Shown: in pieces, positions 1 through 8,825 of the stretch | Layout: the number at the start of each line of letters is the position of its first letter | Position numbering within the stretch: the first letter of the stretch is position 1 | DNA from: Cryobacterium tepidiphilum | GTDB lineage: Bacteria; Actinomycetota; Actinomycetes; Actinomycetales; Microbacteriaceae | Assembly (NCBI RefSeq): GCF_003716325.1 | Contig: NZ_RDSR01000008.1 | Span: 1 to 64,000 of the forward strand | Length of the DNA: 64,000 nt | Direction: 5' to 3' | Notes under the pieces: model-generated | Databases searched by the model: none | What the model was told of the DNA's origin: nothing | What the model saw: the letters and a program-made list of their open reading frames with translations, nothing else | Position numbers and translations under genes: made by a program

Positions 1-45
1 TGTCGCCTGCGCGCGCACGGGGCGGCAGAAAGCCCGCACTCGCGG
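1..45. repeat. partial copy of the repeat found twice at 9639-9782
   Basis: These bases match the right half of the 70-bp repeat at 9639-9708 and 9713-9782: the shared blocks are CGCCTG, GCACGGNGGCGGCAG and CCGCACTCNCGG, in the same order and orientation. The left half would lie outside the window. It sits downstream of the minus-strand SDR gene. The rest of the left margin (46-112) shows no gene. Confidence 0.55.
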
Positions 46-112
46 AACGTGGCGGCAGGGGACGAAAGGGCGGGGTGAAAGGGGGCCGGCAGCGGATGCG
101 TACGGGGTGAGC

Positions 113-952
113 TCAGAGCCCGGCGTTCGGGTGGCGCGCGGGCGAGGTGAACCGGCCCACTGCGGCGGCCATCAGGCGGCGGGGGAGCACCGTGGAAAGC
201 CCGGCGGCCACGCGGCTCTCGGGGCCGGTGACGACCCGGGGCGGCGTTGTGGCGCGGTCGAGGGCGGCGAAGGTGTCGTTCATCACCCTGTCGACGGTGA
301 GCAGGCCGCCGCCGGGCGACAATCCCTCGTTCCGCGCGACCTGGCCGAACTCGGTGTGCACGGGGCCGGGGCACACCGTGAGCACCTTGAGCCCGGTGCG
401 ACGGGTCTCGTGCCAGAGTGCCTCGGTGAAGCTCGAGACGTAGGCCTTCGTCGCGGCGTAGACCGCCATGTGCGGCATGGGCGTGAACGCGGCCACGCTC
501 GCGATGTTCACCAGGGCCGCGCTGCCGGGGGCGGCGACGGCCTGTTGCAGGAGACCCGGGAGGAATGCATGGGTGAGGGCCGTGAGCGCCTGCACGTTGA
601 CTGCGATCTCGTCCCGCTCCCTCTCGGGGTCCAGGTCGGCGAAGGTGCCCCAGGTGGCGAAGCCGGCGTTGTTCACGAGGGTACCGACGCTGACCTCGCG
701 TTCCCGCAGGTCCTCGACCAGGGTGGCCACGGCATCCGCTTGCGAAAGGTCGGTCGGGATCACCGTCGACACCGTGCCGTACTTCTCGGCGAGGTCGACC
801 GCGAGCGCCTCAAGGCGCTCCTGCCGGCGGGCCACGAGCACCAGGTCGGCGCCGCGCTGGGCCAGCCGATGCGCGTAGGCGTGTCCAAGGCCGCTGGAGG
901 CCCCCGTGACGAGTGCGGTCGTACCGATGGGATTGAACACCGAGGAAGCCAT
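113..952 (-). CDS. short-chain dehydrogenase/reductase (SDR family)
   Basis: This 279-residue cytoplasmic protein is a classical SDR, which carries out NAD(P)-dependent oxidation or reduction of a carbonyl or hydroxyl substrate. The Rossmann dinucleotide motif TGASSGLG is at residues 16-23, NNAG at 94-97, the catalytic Ser near 152 and the YxxxK pair (Tyr165, Lys169) in YAATK. The basic pair ARR at 41-43, after the second beta strand, suggests NADPH preference. Length is a little above the usual 250 residues because of a C-terminal tail. It is divergent from the amidase, with 56 bp between the starts. The substrate cannot be told from the sequence. Confidence 0.9.
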   Translation of the reverse strand: MASSVFNPIGTTALVTGASSGLGHAYAHRLAQRGADLVLVARRQERLEALAVDLAEKYGTVSTVIPTDLSQADAVATLVEDLREREVSVGTLVNNAGFATWGTFADLDPERERDEIAVNVQALTALTHAFLPGLLQQAVAAPGSAALVNIASVAAFTPMPHMAVYAATKAYVSSFTEALWHETRRTGLKVLTVCPGPVHTEFGQVARNEGLSPGGGLLTVDRVMNDTFAALDRATTPPRVVTGPESRVAAGLSTVLPRRLMAAAVGRFTSPARHPNAGL

Positions 953-1008
953 GCTGCCAAGGCTAACGGCGATGGCCGCACTCCGCCGCGGCTGGTTAGG
1001 CTCGGGGC

Positions 1009-2439
1009 ATGGCCCACCTCCACGATCTGACCGCCCTCGAGCAGTGGCAGGCCCTGCAGCGGAACGAGATCACGCCGACCGAGCTCACGCAGCATTACCT
1101 GGGCCGCATCGAGGCGCTGAACCCCTCGCTCGGCGCGTTCGTCACCGTGACAGCGGATGCCGCCCTCCGCCGGGCGCGCCAGGTCGAGTCCGAGGTTCCC
1201 CGCACCGCGTCGCTCTGGGGGTTGCCGTTCGGCGACAAGGACCTGCAGCTGCGGGCGGGCGTGCCCGCCCGGTTCGGCTCCCGGCTCATGGCCGACTTCG
1301 TGCCCGAGGAATCCGACGAGCTCGTACGCACCCTCGACGCCGCCGGCGGCGTCAGCCTCGGCAAGACCAACGCACCGGAGTTCGGCCTGCCCTCCTACAC
1401 CGAGACGCTCGCCGGTCCGCCGGCGCGGAACCCGTGGGACCCGGCCCTCGGCGCCGGCGGCTCGAGCGGCGGCGCCGCCGTGGCCGTGGCCGCCCGCATG
1501 CTCCCGTTCGCCCCGGGCTCCGACGGCGGCGGGTCCGTGCGCATCCCTGCTGCCGCCTGCGGACTTGTCGGGGTGAAGCCGTCCCGCGGGCGCATCCCCG
1601 CGTCGTCCGGCATCGCGTCGCTCGGCGGGCTCGTCGTCGCCGGCCCGCTGGCGCGCACGGTAGCGGATGCCGCGCTGCTGCTCGACGCGATGATCGCGCC
1701 GTTCGGCGGTCGCCCCGACCACCACTTCGCCCTGCGTCCGGCCGGCGACGAGGGACCGCTGCTGGCCGCGGCCGTGCACGGCGAGGGCCGCTACCAGCTC
1801 GGCGTGATGACGACGTCGGCGTGGGACGACGCCTACGAGATCGGTCTGGCGCCGGAGGCCCGCGACGCGCTCGACGTCGCCGTGCAGCAGTTCACCGCGA
1901 TCGGACACGGACTTGAGGAAGTGGCCCTCACCCCCGACGACAGCTACGCGCCGGCGTTCCGCACCCTCTGGCAGGCCGGCGCCGCCGGAATCCCCGCCGA
2001 GGGGGAGGAGCAGGAGTCCCTGCTCGAGCCGCTCACCCGCTGGCTCCTGCACCGGGGGCGCGAACTCACCGCTCGCCAGCTGGCCGACGCGCTGGCCGCG
2101 CTCGCCGCCTACGAGCAGTCGTTCATCGCGCAGCTGTCGCGTTTCGATGCGGTGCTCACCCCGGCGATGGCGATGACGCCCAGGCCGCTCGGCTGGTACG
2201 ACCAAGCGGATGGCGAGCACAACTTCGCCCAGCAGGTGCAATACACGCCCTACACGTCGATGATCAACGTCACCGGGCTCCCCGCGATCGTGCTGCCGGT
2301 GCACCAGACCGCGGACGGGCTGCCGATGGGCGTGCAGCTGATCGGGCGCCCGGGCGGGGAGGCGACGCTGCTGGCCCTCGGCGCCCAGCTGGAACGTCGC
2401 ATCCGTTGGCAGGATCGGGTGCCGGCTGTCACTCGGTAA
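1009..2439 (+). CDS. amidase (amidase signature family)
   Basis: This 476-residue enzyme hydrolyses an amide bond with the Ser-cisSer-Lys triad of the amidase signature family. The Lys is in FGDKD (Lys77), the glycine/serine-rich block GGSSGG is at 150-155 (cis-Ser), and the nucleophile Ser is in DGGGSVRIP near residue 176. It is not gatA by context, since no gatB or gatC lies nearby; closest in type are stand-alone aryl- or aliphatic-amidases. Length is normal for the family. The stop lies 3 bp before the Fur operator, so the regulator has its own promoter signal. Confidence 0.9.
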   Translation: MAHLHDLTALEQWQALQRNEITPTELTQHYLGRIEALNPSLGAFVTVTADAALRRARQVESEVPRTASLWGLPFGDKDLQLRAGVPARFGSRLMADFVPEESDELVRTLDAAGGVSLGKTNAPEFGLPSYTETLAGPPARNPWDPALGAGGSSGGAAVAVAARMLPFAPGSDGGGSVRIPAAACGLVGVKPSRGRIPASSGIASLGGLVVAGPLARTVADAALLLDAMIAPFGGRPDHHFALRPAGDEGPLLAAAVHGEGRYQLGVMTTSAWDDAYEIGLAPEARDALDVAVQQFTAIGHGLEEVALTPDDSYAPAFRTLWQAGAAGIPAEGEEQESLLEPLTRWLLHRGRELTARQLADALAALAAYEQSFIAQLSRFDAVLTPAMAMTPRPLGWYDQADGEHNFAQQVQYTPYTSMINVTGLPAIVLPVHQTADGLPMGVQLIGRPGGEATLLALGAQLERRIRWQDRVPAVTR

Positions 2440-2442
2440 CGA

Positions 2443-2465
2443 TTGTTTTGAATCACTCAAAACAA
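2443..2465. promoter_or_regulatory. palindromic operator upstream of the Fur-family gene and katA
   Basis: Two perfect 9-bp arms, TTGTTTTGA (2443-2451) and TCAAAACAA (2457-2465), flank ATCAC. This AT-rich palindrome sits 15 bp before the regulator start, in otherwise GC-rich DNA. A weak -35 (TTGTTT) and -10 (TGTAGG, 2467-2472) would place transcription start close to the ATG. Inference: autoregulation by the Fur/PerR/FurA-type protein, extending to katA. Confidence 0.75.
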
Positions 2466-2480
2466 CTGTAGGCTGAAGCG

Positions 2481-2951
2481 ATGACCGACACGACGGATGC
2501 GACGGCGCCGGCTGACGGCGCGGCCGAGCGCATCCGGGCGGCGGGCCTCAAGGTCACGGCCGGTCGGGTCGCTGTATGGCGTGCCCTCGCCGCTGCGCCG
2601 CACGCCGACGCCGAGCAGGTTTTCGCGCAGGTGAAGACCGAGCTGCCCGGCACATCACTGCAGTCGGTGTACGGCATTCTGGCCGCTTTCACCGCCGCCG
2701 GCCTGGTGCGCCGCATCGAACCGGCCAGGTCCGCAGCCCGCTACGAGCGGCGCATCGGTGACAACCACCACCACGTCGTCTGCACCGGGTGCGGAGCCGT
2801 CGGCGACGTCGACTGCGTCGTGGGGGAGGCGCCGTGCCTCACGCCGTCCAACACCGGCGGATTCACGGTGCAGACCGCGGAAGTCACATTCTGGGGCGTC
2901 TGCCCGGCCTGCCAGGCCGAGGCATCCGTTGCCCAACCCACCGACCACTGA
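2481..2951 (+). CDS. Fur-family transcriptional regulator (FurA/CatR-like)
   Basis: This 156-residue repressor has a winged-helix N-terminal domain (about residues 15-85) and a dimerisation domain with a His-rich metal site (HHH at 96-98). Two CxxC pairs (Cys101/104 and Cys141/144) would form the structural zinc site. Position directly ahead of a catalase fits the FurA/CatR/PerR subgroup, which senses peroxide and derepresses catalase when oxidised. The palindrome at 2443-2465 is the probable binding site. Iron or zinc sensing cannot be excluded from sequence alone. The gap to katA is 16 bp with a clear ribosome site, so the two are probably cotranscribed. Confidence 0.9.
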   Translation: MTDTTDATAPADGAAERIRAAGLKVTAGRVAVWRALAAAPHADAEQVFAQVKTELPGTSLQSVYGILAAFTAAGLVRRIEPARSAARYERRIGDNHHHVVCTGCGAVGDVDCVVGEAPCLTPSNTGGFTVQTAEVTFWGVCPACQAEASVAQPTDH

Positions 2952-2967
2952 AATCACAAGGAGCACA

Positions 2968-4458
2968 ATGACCGAACGCACCACGACTCAGACCGGCACG
3001 CCCGTTGCCAGCGACGCCCACTCCCTCACGGCGGGCGCGAACGGCGTGACAGCGTTGCACGACCGCTACCTCGTCGAGAAGCTTGCGCAGTTCAACCGCG
3101 AGCGCATCCCGGAGCGGATCGTGCACGCCAAGGGTGGCGGCGCGTTCGGCGAGTTCGTGGTCACCGAAGACGTCTCGCGGTTCACGAAGGCCGCGGTGTT
3201 CCAGCCCGGCGCGACGACCGAGACCCTGCAGCGCTTCTCCAGCGTGGCTGGTGAGATGGGCTCGCCCGACACGTGGCGCGATGTGCGCGGCTTCTCGGTG
3301 AAGTTCTACACGACCGAGGGCAACTACGACATCGTCGGCAACAACACGCCCGTGTTCTTCATCCGCGACGGCATCAAGTTCCCCGACTTCATCCACTCTC
3401 AGAAGCGACTGCCGGGCTCGGGCCTCCGCGATGCCGACATGCAGTGGGACTTCTGGACCCTCTCCCCGGAGTCCGCCCACCAGGTCACCTACGTCATGGG
3501 CGACCGCGGCCTGCCGCGCACCTGGCGCGAGATGCCCGGTTTCGGCTCGCACACCTACCAGTGGATCAACGCCGACGGGGAGCGGTTCTGGGTGAAGTAC
3601 CACTTCACCTCGAACCAGGGCAACAGCGAGATGGAAGGCTCCGAAGCGGAATTCATCGCCGGCGCCGACGCCGACTACTACCGCCGCGACCTGTACGAGG
3701 CCATCGAGCGCGGCGACTTCCCCTCCTGGGACGTGCACGTGCAGGTCATGCCCTACGACGACGCGAAGTCGTACCGGTTCAACCCGTTCGACCTCACCAA
3801 GGTGTGGCCGCACGCCGACTACCCGTTGATCAAGGTCGGCACCCACACCCTCAACCGCAATCCGGAGAACTTCTTCGCCCAGATCGAGCAGGCGGCGTTC
3901 TCGCCGGCCAACACCGTGCCCGGCATCGACATCAGCCCCGACAAGATGCTCATGGCACGGGTGTTCTCCTATCCCGACGCGCAACGGTACCGGGTGGGCG
4001 CGAACTTCAACCAGCTCCCGGTGAACGCGCCGAAGGCCCCGGTGCACAACTACTCCCAGGACGGCGCCGCGCGCCACGGCTTCAACCCGGCCTCGACGCC
4101 CGTGTACGCCCCGAATTCCTTCGGCGGCCCGACAGCGGATGCCGCGGCGGCCGGCGAGGGCAGCTGGGAGTCGGACGGCGACCTGGTTCGATCCGCGGCC
4201 ACACTGCACTCGGAAGACAGCGACTTCGGCCAGGCCGGAACCCTGTATCGCGAGGTCTTCGATGCTGCCGCCAAGGAGCGATTCCTTGAAACGATCACCG
4301 GAGGGATCAGCGGCGTGACGCGCCCGGAGATCGTCGAGCGCGCTATCTGGTACTGGACCCAGGTCGACGCCGAGCTCGGCGCGGCCCTCCGCGCCAACCT
4401 CGCGTCGACGTCGGAAACCGCGAACGAGGCCGCCGAGTACGTCGGCGTCGCCGAGTAG
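2968..4458 (+). CDS. katA: monofunctional heme catalase
   Basis: This 496-residue enzyme converts hydrogen peroxide to water and oxygen. The distal catalytic His is in [11 protein letters not shown] (His53) and the catalytic Asn in [11 protein letters not shown] (about 125-126). The proximal heme Tyr lies in [12 protein letters not shown] (about residue 335). Size and motifs fit the small-subunit catalases. The start is the ATG at 2968, preceded by AAGGAG; an open frame extends further upstream inside the regulator gene but is not the protein. It forms an operon with the Fur-family gene, so peroxide-induced expression is likely. A stem-loop lies about 40 bp after the stop. Confidence 0.95.
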   Translation: MTERTTTQTGTPVASDAHSLTAGANGVTALHDRYLVEKLAQFNRERIPERIVHAKGGGAFGEFVVTEDVSRFTKAAVFQPGATTETLQRFSSVAGEMGSPDTWRDVRGFSVKFYTTEGNYDIVGNNTPVFFIRDGIKFPDFIHSQKRLPGSGLRDADMQWDFWTLSPESAHQVTYVMGDRGLPRTWREMPGFGSHTYQWINADGERFWVKYHFTSNQGNSEMEGSEAEFIAGADADYYRRDLYEAIERGDFPSWDVHVQVMPYDDAKSYRFNPFDLTKVWPHADYPLIKVGTHTLNRNPENFFAQIEQAAFSPANTVPGIDISPDKMLMARVFSYPDAQRYRVGANFNQLPVNAPKAPVHNYSQDGAARHGFNPASTPVYAPNSFGGPTADAAAAGEGSWESDGDLVRSAATLHSEDSDFGQAGTLYREVFDAAAKERFLETITGGISGVTRPEIVERAIWYWTQVDAELGAALRANLASTSETANEAAEYVGVAE

Positions 4459-4498
4459 CGCCCTCGCCCCGGCTCGCGCGCTCGGCTCGCGCCGTCCT

Positions 4499-4558
4499 GT
4501 GAGGGGTCAGCTTTTCCTAGTGCACCGCCACCGCGACTAGGAGAAGTTGGCCCCTCAC
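4499..4558. repeat. long stem-loop, TGAGGGGTC family (copy 1)
   Basis: Arms of 23 nt (4499-4521 and 4536-4558) start GTGAGGGG and end in CCCCTCAC around a 14-nt loop. The only three non-identical pairs are G-U wobbles in the plus-strand RNA and would be A-C mismatches in the minus-strand RNA. The hairpin is therefore perfect only as a plus-strand transcript, that is, in the katA 3' region. No U-tract follows. A relative with the same outer arms is at 55791-55847. Confidence 0.8.
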
Positions 4559-4618
4559 GGGCGTGGGCCGGCATGAGCGGGGGCTAGCGGGGGCGAGCGG
4601 GGTCGAGAGGTGGGTGCC

Positions 4619-4666
4619 TCGACAGGTTTAGGTAAGGCATGCCATACTTAGGTAATGCTTACTTCG
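4619..4666 (+). promoter_or_regulatory. iron-regulated, probably leaderless promoter with tandem DtxR/IdeR-like boxes
   Basis: The -35 is TCGACA (4619-4624), then an 18-bp spacer and the -10 CATACT (4643-4648); start is expected at about 4655, the A of the ATG. Two iron-box-like sequences 20 bp apart, from 4628 (TTAGGTAAGGCATGCC) and 4648 (TTAGGTAATGCTTAC), overlap the -10 and the start codon. They match the DtxR/IdeR consensus TTAGGTTAGSCTAACCTAA best in the left half. No Shine-Dalgarno sequence precedes the ATG. Inference: repression with iron, transcription without a 5' leader. Confidence 0.7.
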
Positions 4667-5602
4667 ACTGCCGCCCCGGCTTCTGCGCGCGCCGCACGGC
4701 AGCCGAGACCGAGCTACCGACCCTTCGCGGTGACGGTGGCCGGCATCCGTCGGCTCTCCGACACGTTCACCCGGGTGACTTTCACAGGCCCCGAACTGCA
4801 CGACTTCGGCACCGTCGGCCTCGACCAGCGCGTCAAGATCATCCTGCCGCTGCCGGGCGTCGGCATCAGCCAGTTGCCCGAGAACGAGTCGTGGTACGAG
4901 GCGTGGCGCAAGCTTCCCGACGCGCACCGCAACCCCATTCGCACCTACACGGTGCGCGCCGTGCGCCCTGCCGCGCGTGAGATCGACATCGACTTCGTCG
5001 CCCACGGCGACACCGGCCCCGCCTCCCGGTGGGTCCGGCGAGCCGCCATCGGCGATCCGCTCACCGTCGTCGGCCCCGACGCCCGCGGCGAAAACCCCCG
5101 CTCGGGTGTGGAGTGGCGCCCCGGCAACGCCCGGAATGTGCTGATCGCCGGGGATGAGACCGCAGCGCCGGCCATCTGCGCGATCCTCGCCGCCCTGCCG
5201 CGGGATTCCCGGGGCTCGGCCTTCATCGAGGTGCCGAGCGACGGCGACGTGATGCAGACCGGCGCTCCCGAGGGCGTGGAGGTCACCTGGCTCACTCGCG
5301 CGCAGGCCAACGCGGCCGCCTCGCACGGCTCGGCGCTCGAATCCGCTGTGCGCAGCTGGACCACCCGGTACATCACGGATCGGCACCAGGGCGCCGAGGT
5401 GGCCGACGTCGACATCGAGCACGACATCCTCTGGGACGTCCCAGAATCCACCGGGAAGGGCTCCGACCTCTATGCCTGGCTCGCCGGCGAAGCGAGCGTC
5501 ATCAAGACGCTGCGCCGGTTCCTCGTCTCCGAGACCGGGATCGACCGCAAGCAGGTCGCCTTCATGGGCTACTGGCGGCACGGCCGCGCTGAGGCCAACT
5601 AG
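4655..5602 (+). CDS. siderophore-interacting protein (FAD-dependent ferric-siderophore reductase)
   Basis: This 315-residue cytoplasmic flavoprotein is of the SIP/ViuB family, which reduces imported ferric siderophores to release iron. The N-terminal FAD-binding barrel holds the flavin motif RTYTVR near residue 100. The C-terminal NAD(P)-binding half ends with WAYGE-type residues (WLAGE here) and GYWRHGRAE. Length is slightly above the usual 260-290 residues. It is the first gene before an iron-siderophore ABC transporter, all on the plus strand. The start ATG overlaps an iron box and lacks a ribosome site. Confidence 0.9.
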   Translation: MLTSTAAPASARAARQPRPSYRPFAVTVAGIRRLSDTFTRVTFTGPELHDFGTVGLDQRVKIILPLPGVGISQLPENESWYEAWRKLPDAHRNPIRTYTVRAVRPAAREIDIDFVAHGDTGPASRWVRRAAIGDPLTVVGPDARGENPRSGVEWRPGNARNVLIAGDETAAPAICAILAALPRDSRGSAFIEVPSDGDVMQTGAPEGVEVTWLTRAQANAAASHGSALESAVRSWTTRYITDRHQGAEVADVDIEHDILWDVPESTGKGSDLYAWLAGEASVIKTLRRFLVSETGIDRKQVAFMGYWRHGRAEAN

Positions 5603-5688
5603 GCGCAAAACCCACCGGCGTTCGGGCCGGTCGCAACGACGCGGCATCCGTTCTCACCCCACCCCAGCATCAGACGAAGGGAACCCCT

Positions 5689-6732
5689 GTGCGTACCAAC
5701 CGAGTTCGAGCTGTCGCCGCCCTGGCCGCCGCCACCGTGACGGCACTCCTGCTCGCCGGATGCTCCGGCACCGGCGGCGCCGAGCCGGCCGCGCCCGCAG
5801 ACACCTCCGCCTCCGACAACGGCGCCTTCCCGGTGACGATCGAAAGCGCCCTGGGCGACGCGGTCATCCCCAGCGCGCCCAAGAAGATCGTCACCATCGG
5901 CTGGGGCTCGGCCGACACCGCCATCGCGCTCGGCACCACGCCCGTCGGCATGGAGGCCGCGACCTGGGGCGGCGACAAGGACCAGTACTTCCCCTGGACC
6001 CGCGACGCCATCGAGAAGGCCGGCGATCCGCTGCCCACCACCTTCAACGTGTACCCCGAGATCGACGTGGAGTCGGTGCTGGCGCTCGCGCCCGACCTGA
6101 TCCTCGCCCCGCAGTCGGGCATCACCGCCGACCAGTACGCCACCCTGTCGAAGATCGCCCCCACCGTCGCCTACCCGGGCGAGCCGTGGCGAACCAGCTG
6201 GGACGACCAGATCACCATCATCGGCAAGGCCCTCGGCAAGAGCGACAAAGCCGCCGACCTGATCGACGGCATCAACAATGAGCTGGGGGATGCCAAGGCC
6301 GCCCACCCGGAGTTCACCGGCACGAGCTTCGCCTACGTCTACGCCGCCGAGCCCGGCACCCTGTCGCTGTACCAGGCCGGCGACCCGCGTGTGGACCTCA
6401 TCTCCGGCCTCGGCCTCACGATGGACGAGGCGGTCGCGGCCGTGCCGATCACGAAGGGCACCTTCTCCTCGACCGTGGGCCTGGAGCGCGCCGATGTGCT
6501 GAACGACGTCGACGTGGTCTTCACCTGGTTCAACGACGCCGCGAACCAGAAGACCATCGAGGCGCAGCCGCTCTTCGCGCAGATCCCCGCGGTCAAGCGC
6601 GGCTCGTACGTGCCGAGCGTCGACAACCAGCTTGGCATGGCCTCCAGCATGATCACGCCGTACAGCGTGCCGTGGGCGCTCGACCGTTACATTCCCCAGA
6701 TCGAGGATGCCGTAGCCAAGGTCGCCAAGTAA
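5689..6732 (+). CDS. iron-siderophore ABC transporter, substrate-binding lipoprotein
   Basis: This 347-residue protein has a lipoprotein signal peptide with lipobox LLAGC (Cys25) and a FecB/FhuD-type periplasmic-binding fold, so it is expected outside the cell, anchored to the membrane. It captures a ferric siderophore and hands it to the permeases encoded next. The start is GTG after GAAGGGAA. It lies 86 bp after the SIP gene with no separate iron box visible, so it is probably in the same iron-regulated operon. The particular siderophore cannot be named. Confidence 0.9.
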   Translation: MRTNRVRAVAALAAATVTALLLAGCSGTGGAEPAAPADTSASDNGAFPVTIESALGDAVIPSAPKKIVTIGWGSADTAIALGTTPVGMEAATWGGDKDQYFPWTRDAIEKAGDPLPTTFNVYPEIDVESVLALAPDLILAPQSGITADQYATLSKIAPTVAYPGEPWRTSWDDQITIIGKALGKSDKAADLIDGINNELGDAKAAHPEFTGTSFAYVYAAEPGTLSLYQAGDPRVDLISGLGLTMDEAVAAVPITKGTFSSTVGLERADVLNDVDVVFTWFNDAANQKTIEAQPLFAQIPAVKRGSYVPSVDNQLGMASSMITPYSVPWALDRYIPQIEDAVAKVAK

Positions 6733-6765
6733 CGTTACGTCGGTGAGGCACCGGCGACGTCACCC

Positions 6766-7797
6766 ATGACCAGCACAGCGACGCGAACGGCGGCCGGGCT
6801 CACCCCCGGCCGCCGTCCGGCGTCGCAGTTGGCGCTCGGGCTGCTGGTTGCCGCCGGCATTCTCGGCGTCAGCTGCCTGCTCAGTCTCGCCGTGGGCACC
6901 AAGTACGTGCCGCCCGTGGACGTGTGGAATGCGCTGGTGGATCCCGGCAACAGCTACGCCGACACGGTCATCGCCAGCCGCATCCCGCGCACCCTGCTCG
7001 GCCTGCTCGTCGGGGCCGCCCTGGCGGTGGCCGGCGGCATCATGCAGGGCCTCACCCGTAACCCCCTGGCCGACCCCGGCCTCTTCGGCGTGAACACCGG
7101 AGCGGCCGCGGCGATCGTCACCGCCGCCGCCCTCGGCTGGGGCGGCGCCACCAGCGTCTGGGTAGCACTGCCCGGCGCGTTCGCCGCCGTCGTCGTCGTG
7201 TACCTGGTCGGCTCCGGCCGGGGCCCGGCCATGCCCGTCCGCCTCGTGCTGGCCGGCGTCGTGGTCTCGGCGCTGCTGACCGCCTACATCCAGTCCGTCA
7301 CCCTCAGCCTGCCCGCCGTGTTCGACGCGTACCGCTTCTGGGTGATCGGCTCGCTCGCCGGGCGTAACCCCCACCTCATCGTCGAGGTGCTCCCGTTCAT
7401 CGTGGTCGGGCTGGTGCTCGCCCTCGCGCTGTCCGGATCCCTGAACGCGCTCGCGCTCGGCGACGACACCGCGCTCGCGCTCGGTGCCCACGTCGGTCGC
7501 ACCCGCCTGCTCGGTGCCGTCGCCACGACGCTGCTCTGCGCGGCCGCGACCGCCGCCGTCGGGCCGATCTCCTTCGTCGGCCTCGCCGTGCCGCACATCG
7601 TGCGGAGCGTCACCGGCGCCGACCACCGCTGGCTGCTGCCGTACTGCGTGGTCGTGGGCCCGGCCCTGCTCCTGACCGCAGACATCGTGGGCCGCATCCT
7701 CGTCAGCCCGGCCGAGCTCATGGTCGGCGTGGTCACCGCCTTCATCGGCGGACCGATCCTGGTGCTGGCCGTGCGACGGATGCGGGCCAGCGCATGA
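6766..7797 (+). CDS. iron-siderophore ABC transporter permease (FecCD family), first subunit
   Basis: This 343-residue integral membrane protein of the FecCD family has about nine to ten transmembrane helices. Family hallmarks are the early block RIPRTLLGLLVGAALAVAGG followed by QGLTRNPLADPGLFGVNTGA, and the cytoplasmic coupling segment GPISFVGLAVPHIVR near residue 265. It would pair with the next gene to form the transport channel. It follows the binding protein by 33 bp and overlaps the second permease by 4 bp (ATGA), which suggests translational coupling. Confidence 0.93.
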   Translation: MTSTATRTAAGLTPGRRPASQLALGLLVAAGILGVSCLLSLAVGTKYVPPVDVWNALVDPGNSYADTVIASRIPRTLLGLLVGAALAVAGGIMQGLTRNPLADPGLFGVNTGAAAAIVTAAALGWGGATSVWVALPGAFAAVVVVYLVGSGRGPAMPVRLVLAGVVVSALLTAYIQSVTLSLPAVFDAYRFWVIGSLAGRNPHLIVEVLPFIVVGLVLALALSGSLNALALGDDTALALGAHVGRTRLLGAVATTLLCAAATAAVGPISFVGLAVPHIVRSVTGADHRWLLPYCVVVGPALLLTADIVGRILVSPAELMVGVVTAFIGGPILVLAVRRMRASA

Positions 7798-8825
7798 GCG
7801 CGACGACCCTCCGGCTGGGCGGCTGGCTGAGCCTCCCCGTGCGGCGCCGCAGCGTCGTCGTCGGCGGTGCGCTCGCCGCCGGCATCGTCGTGATCGCCCT
7901 GCTCAGCCTCACCCTCGGACGACTCGGCATCGCCCCGGCCGACCTGATGCCGGCGATCCTCGGGCACAGCACGGGACCCGACGCGATCGTCTTCGAGGTG
8001 CTGCGCGGGCCGCGCTTGGTCGTCGGCATCGCCGCCGGCGCGGCCTTCGGCGTCTCCGGCGCGCTGTTCCAGACCGTGACGCGCAATCCACTCGGCAGCC
8101 CCGACGTCATCGGGCTCACCTCGGGGGCATCCGCCGGCGCGGCCGCGTTCGGCCTGCTCTGGACCGGCATCCTGCCCCTGCCCGTCGGCGCACTCGTCGG
8201 CGCGCTCGCCGCCATGGCCCTGGTCTGGCTGGGTACCGGGCGAGGATTCTCCTCCCCGGCGCGGATGCTGCTGGTCGGCATCGGCGTCTCGGCCATGTCG
8301 CTCGCGTTCGTGCAGTACGCGATCACCCGGGTGGGCGTCGAGCAGGCAACGGTGCTGGCCTCCTTCCTGAACGGCAGTCTCGCCTCCCGCACCTGGGGTC
8401 ACGCCGCCCTCATCTGGGTGAGCGTGGTGGTGCTGCTGCCGTGCGCCCTCCTCACCACCCGCCGCCTCCAGCTCATGGAGATGGGCGACGAGCAAGCGGA
8501 TGCCTTGGGCGCGCGCAGCGCACCGGCGCGGTCGTGGGCCGTGCTCATCGCGATCGGCCTCGCCACCGCCGCGGTCAGTGTGGCGGGCCCCGTGGCGTTC
8601 ATCGCGCTGACCGCGCCGCAGATCGCCCGGCGGCTCACTCGCAGCGCCGGCCCCAACCTCGTGCTCTCGGCGCTGATGGGGGCGTTCCTGCTCACCCTCG
8701 CCGACCTGCTCACGCAGCAGTCGCCGTTTGCCGTGCAGCTTCCGGTCGGCGTGCTCACGGCCGTCATCGGGGGGATCTACCTCGGCTACCTGCTCGTCGC
8801 CCAGTGGAAGAAGGGAACCGTCTGA
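7794..8825 (+). CDS. iron-siderophore ABC transporter permease (FecCD family), second subunit
   Basis: This 343-residue FecCD permease has the same architecture as its neighbour. It has the block RGPRLVVGIAAGAAFGVSGA, TRNPLGSPDVIGLTSGA, and the ATPase-contact segment GPVAFIALTAPQIARRL near residue 265. Equal length and related sequence to the preceding gene point to an old duplication that gave a heterodimeric channel. It overlaps the first permease at ATGA and touches the ATPase gene at TGATG, so the three are likely translated together. Confidence 0.93.
   Translation: MSATTLRLGGWLSLPVRRRSVVVGGALAAGIVVIALLSLTLGRLGIAPADLMPAILGHSTGPDAIVFEVLRGPRLVVGIAAGAAFGVSGALFQTVTRNPLGSPDVIGLTSGASAGAAAFGLLWTGILPLPVGALVGALAAMALVWLGTGRGFSSPARMLLVGIGVSAMSLAFVQYAITRVGVEQATVLASFLNGSLASRTWGHAALIWVSVVVLLPCALLTTRRLQLMEMGDEQADALGARSAPARSWAVLIAIGLATAAVSVAGPVAFIALTAPQIARRLTRSAGPNLVLSALMGAFLLTLADLLTQQSPFAVQLPVGVLTAVIGGIYLGYLLVAQWKKGTV

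Noticed and set aside
760-2460. 566-codon open frame antisense to the amidase
   Set aside because: Composition is that of a high-GC shadow frame; the amidase on the other strand has all family motifs.
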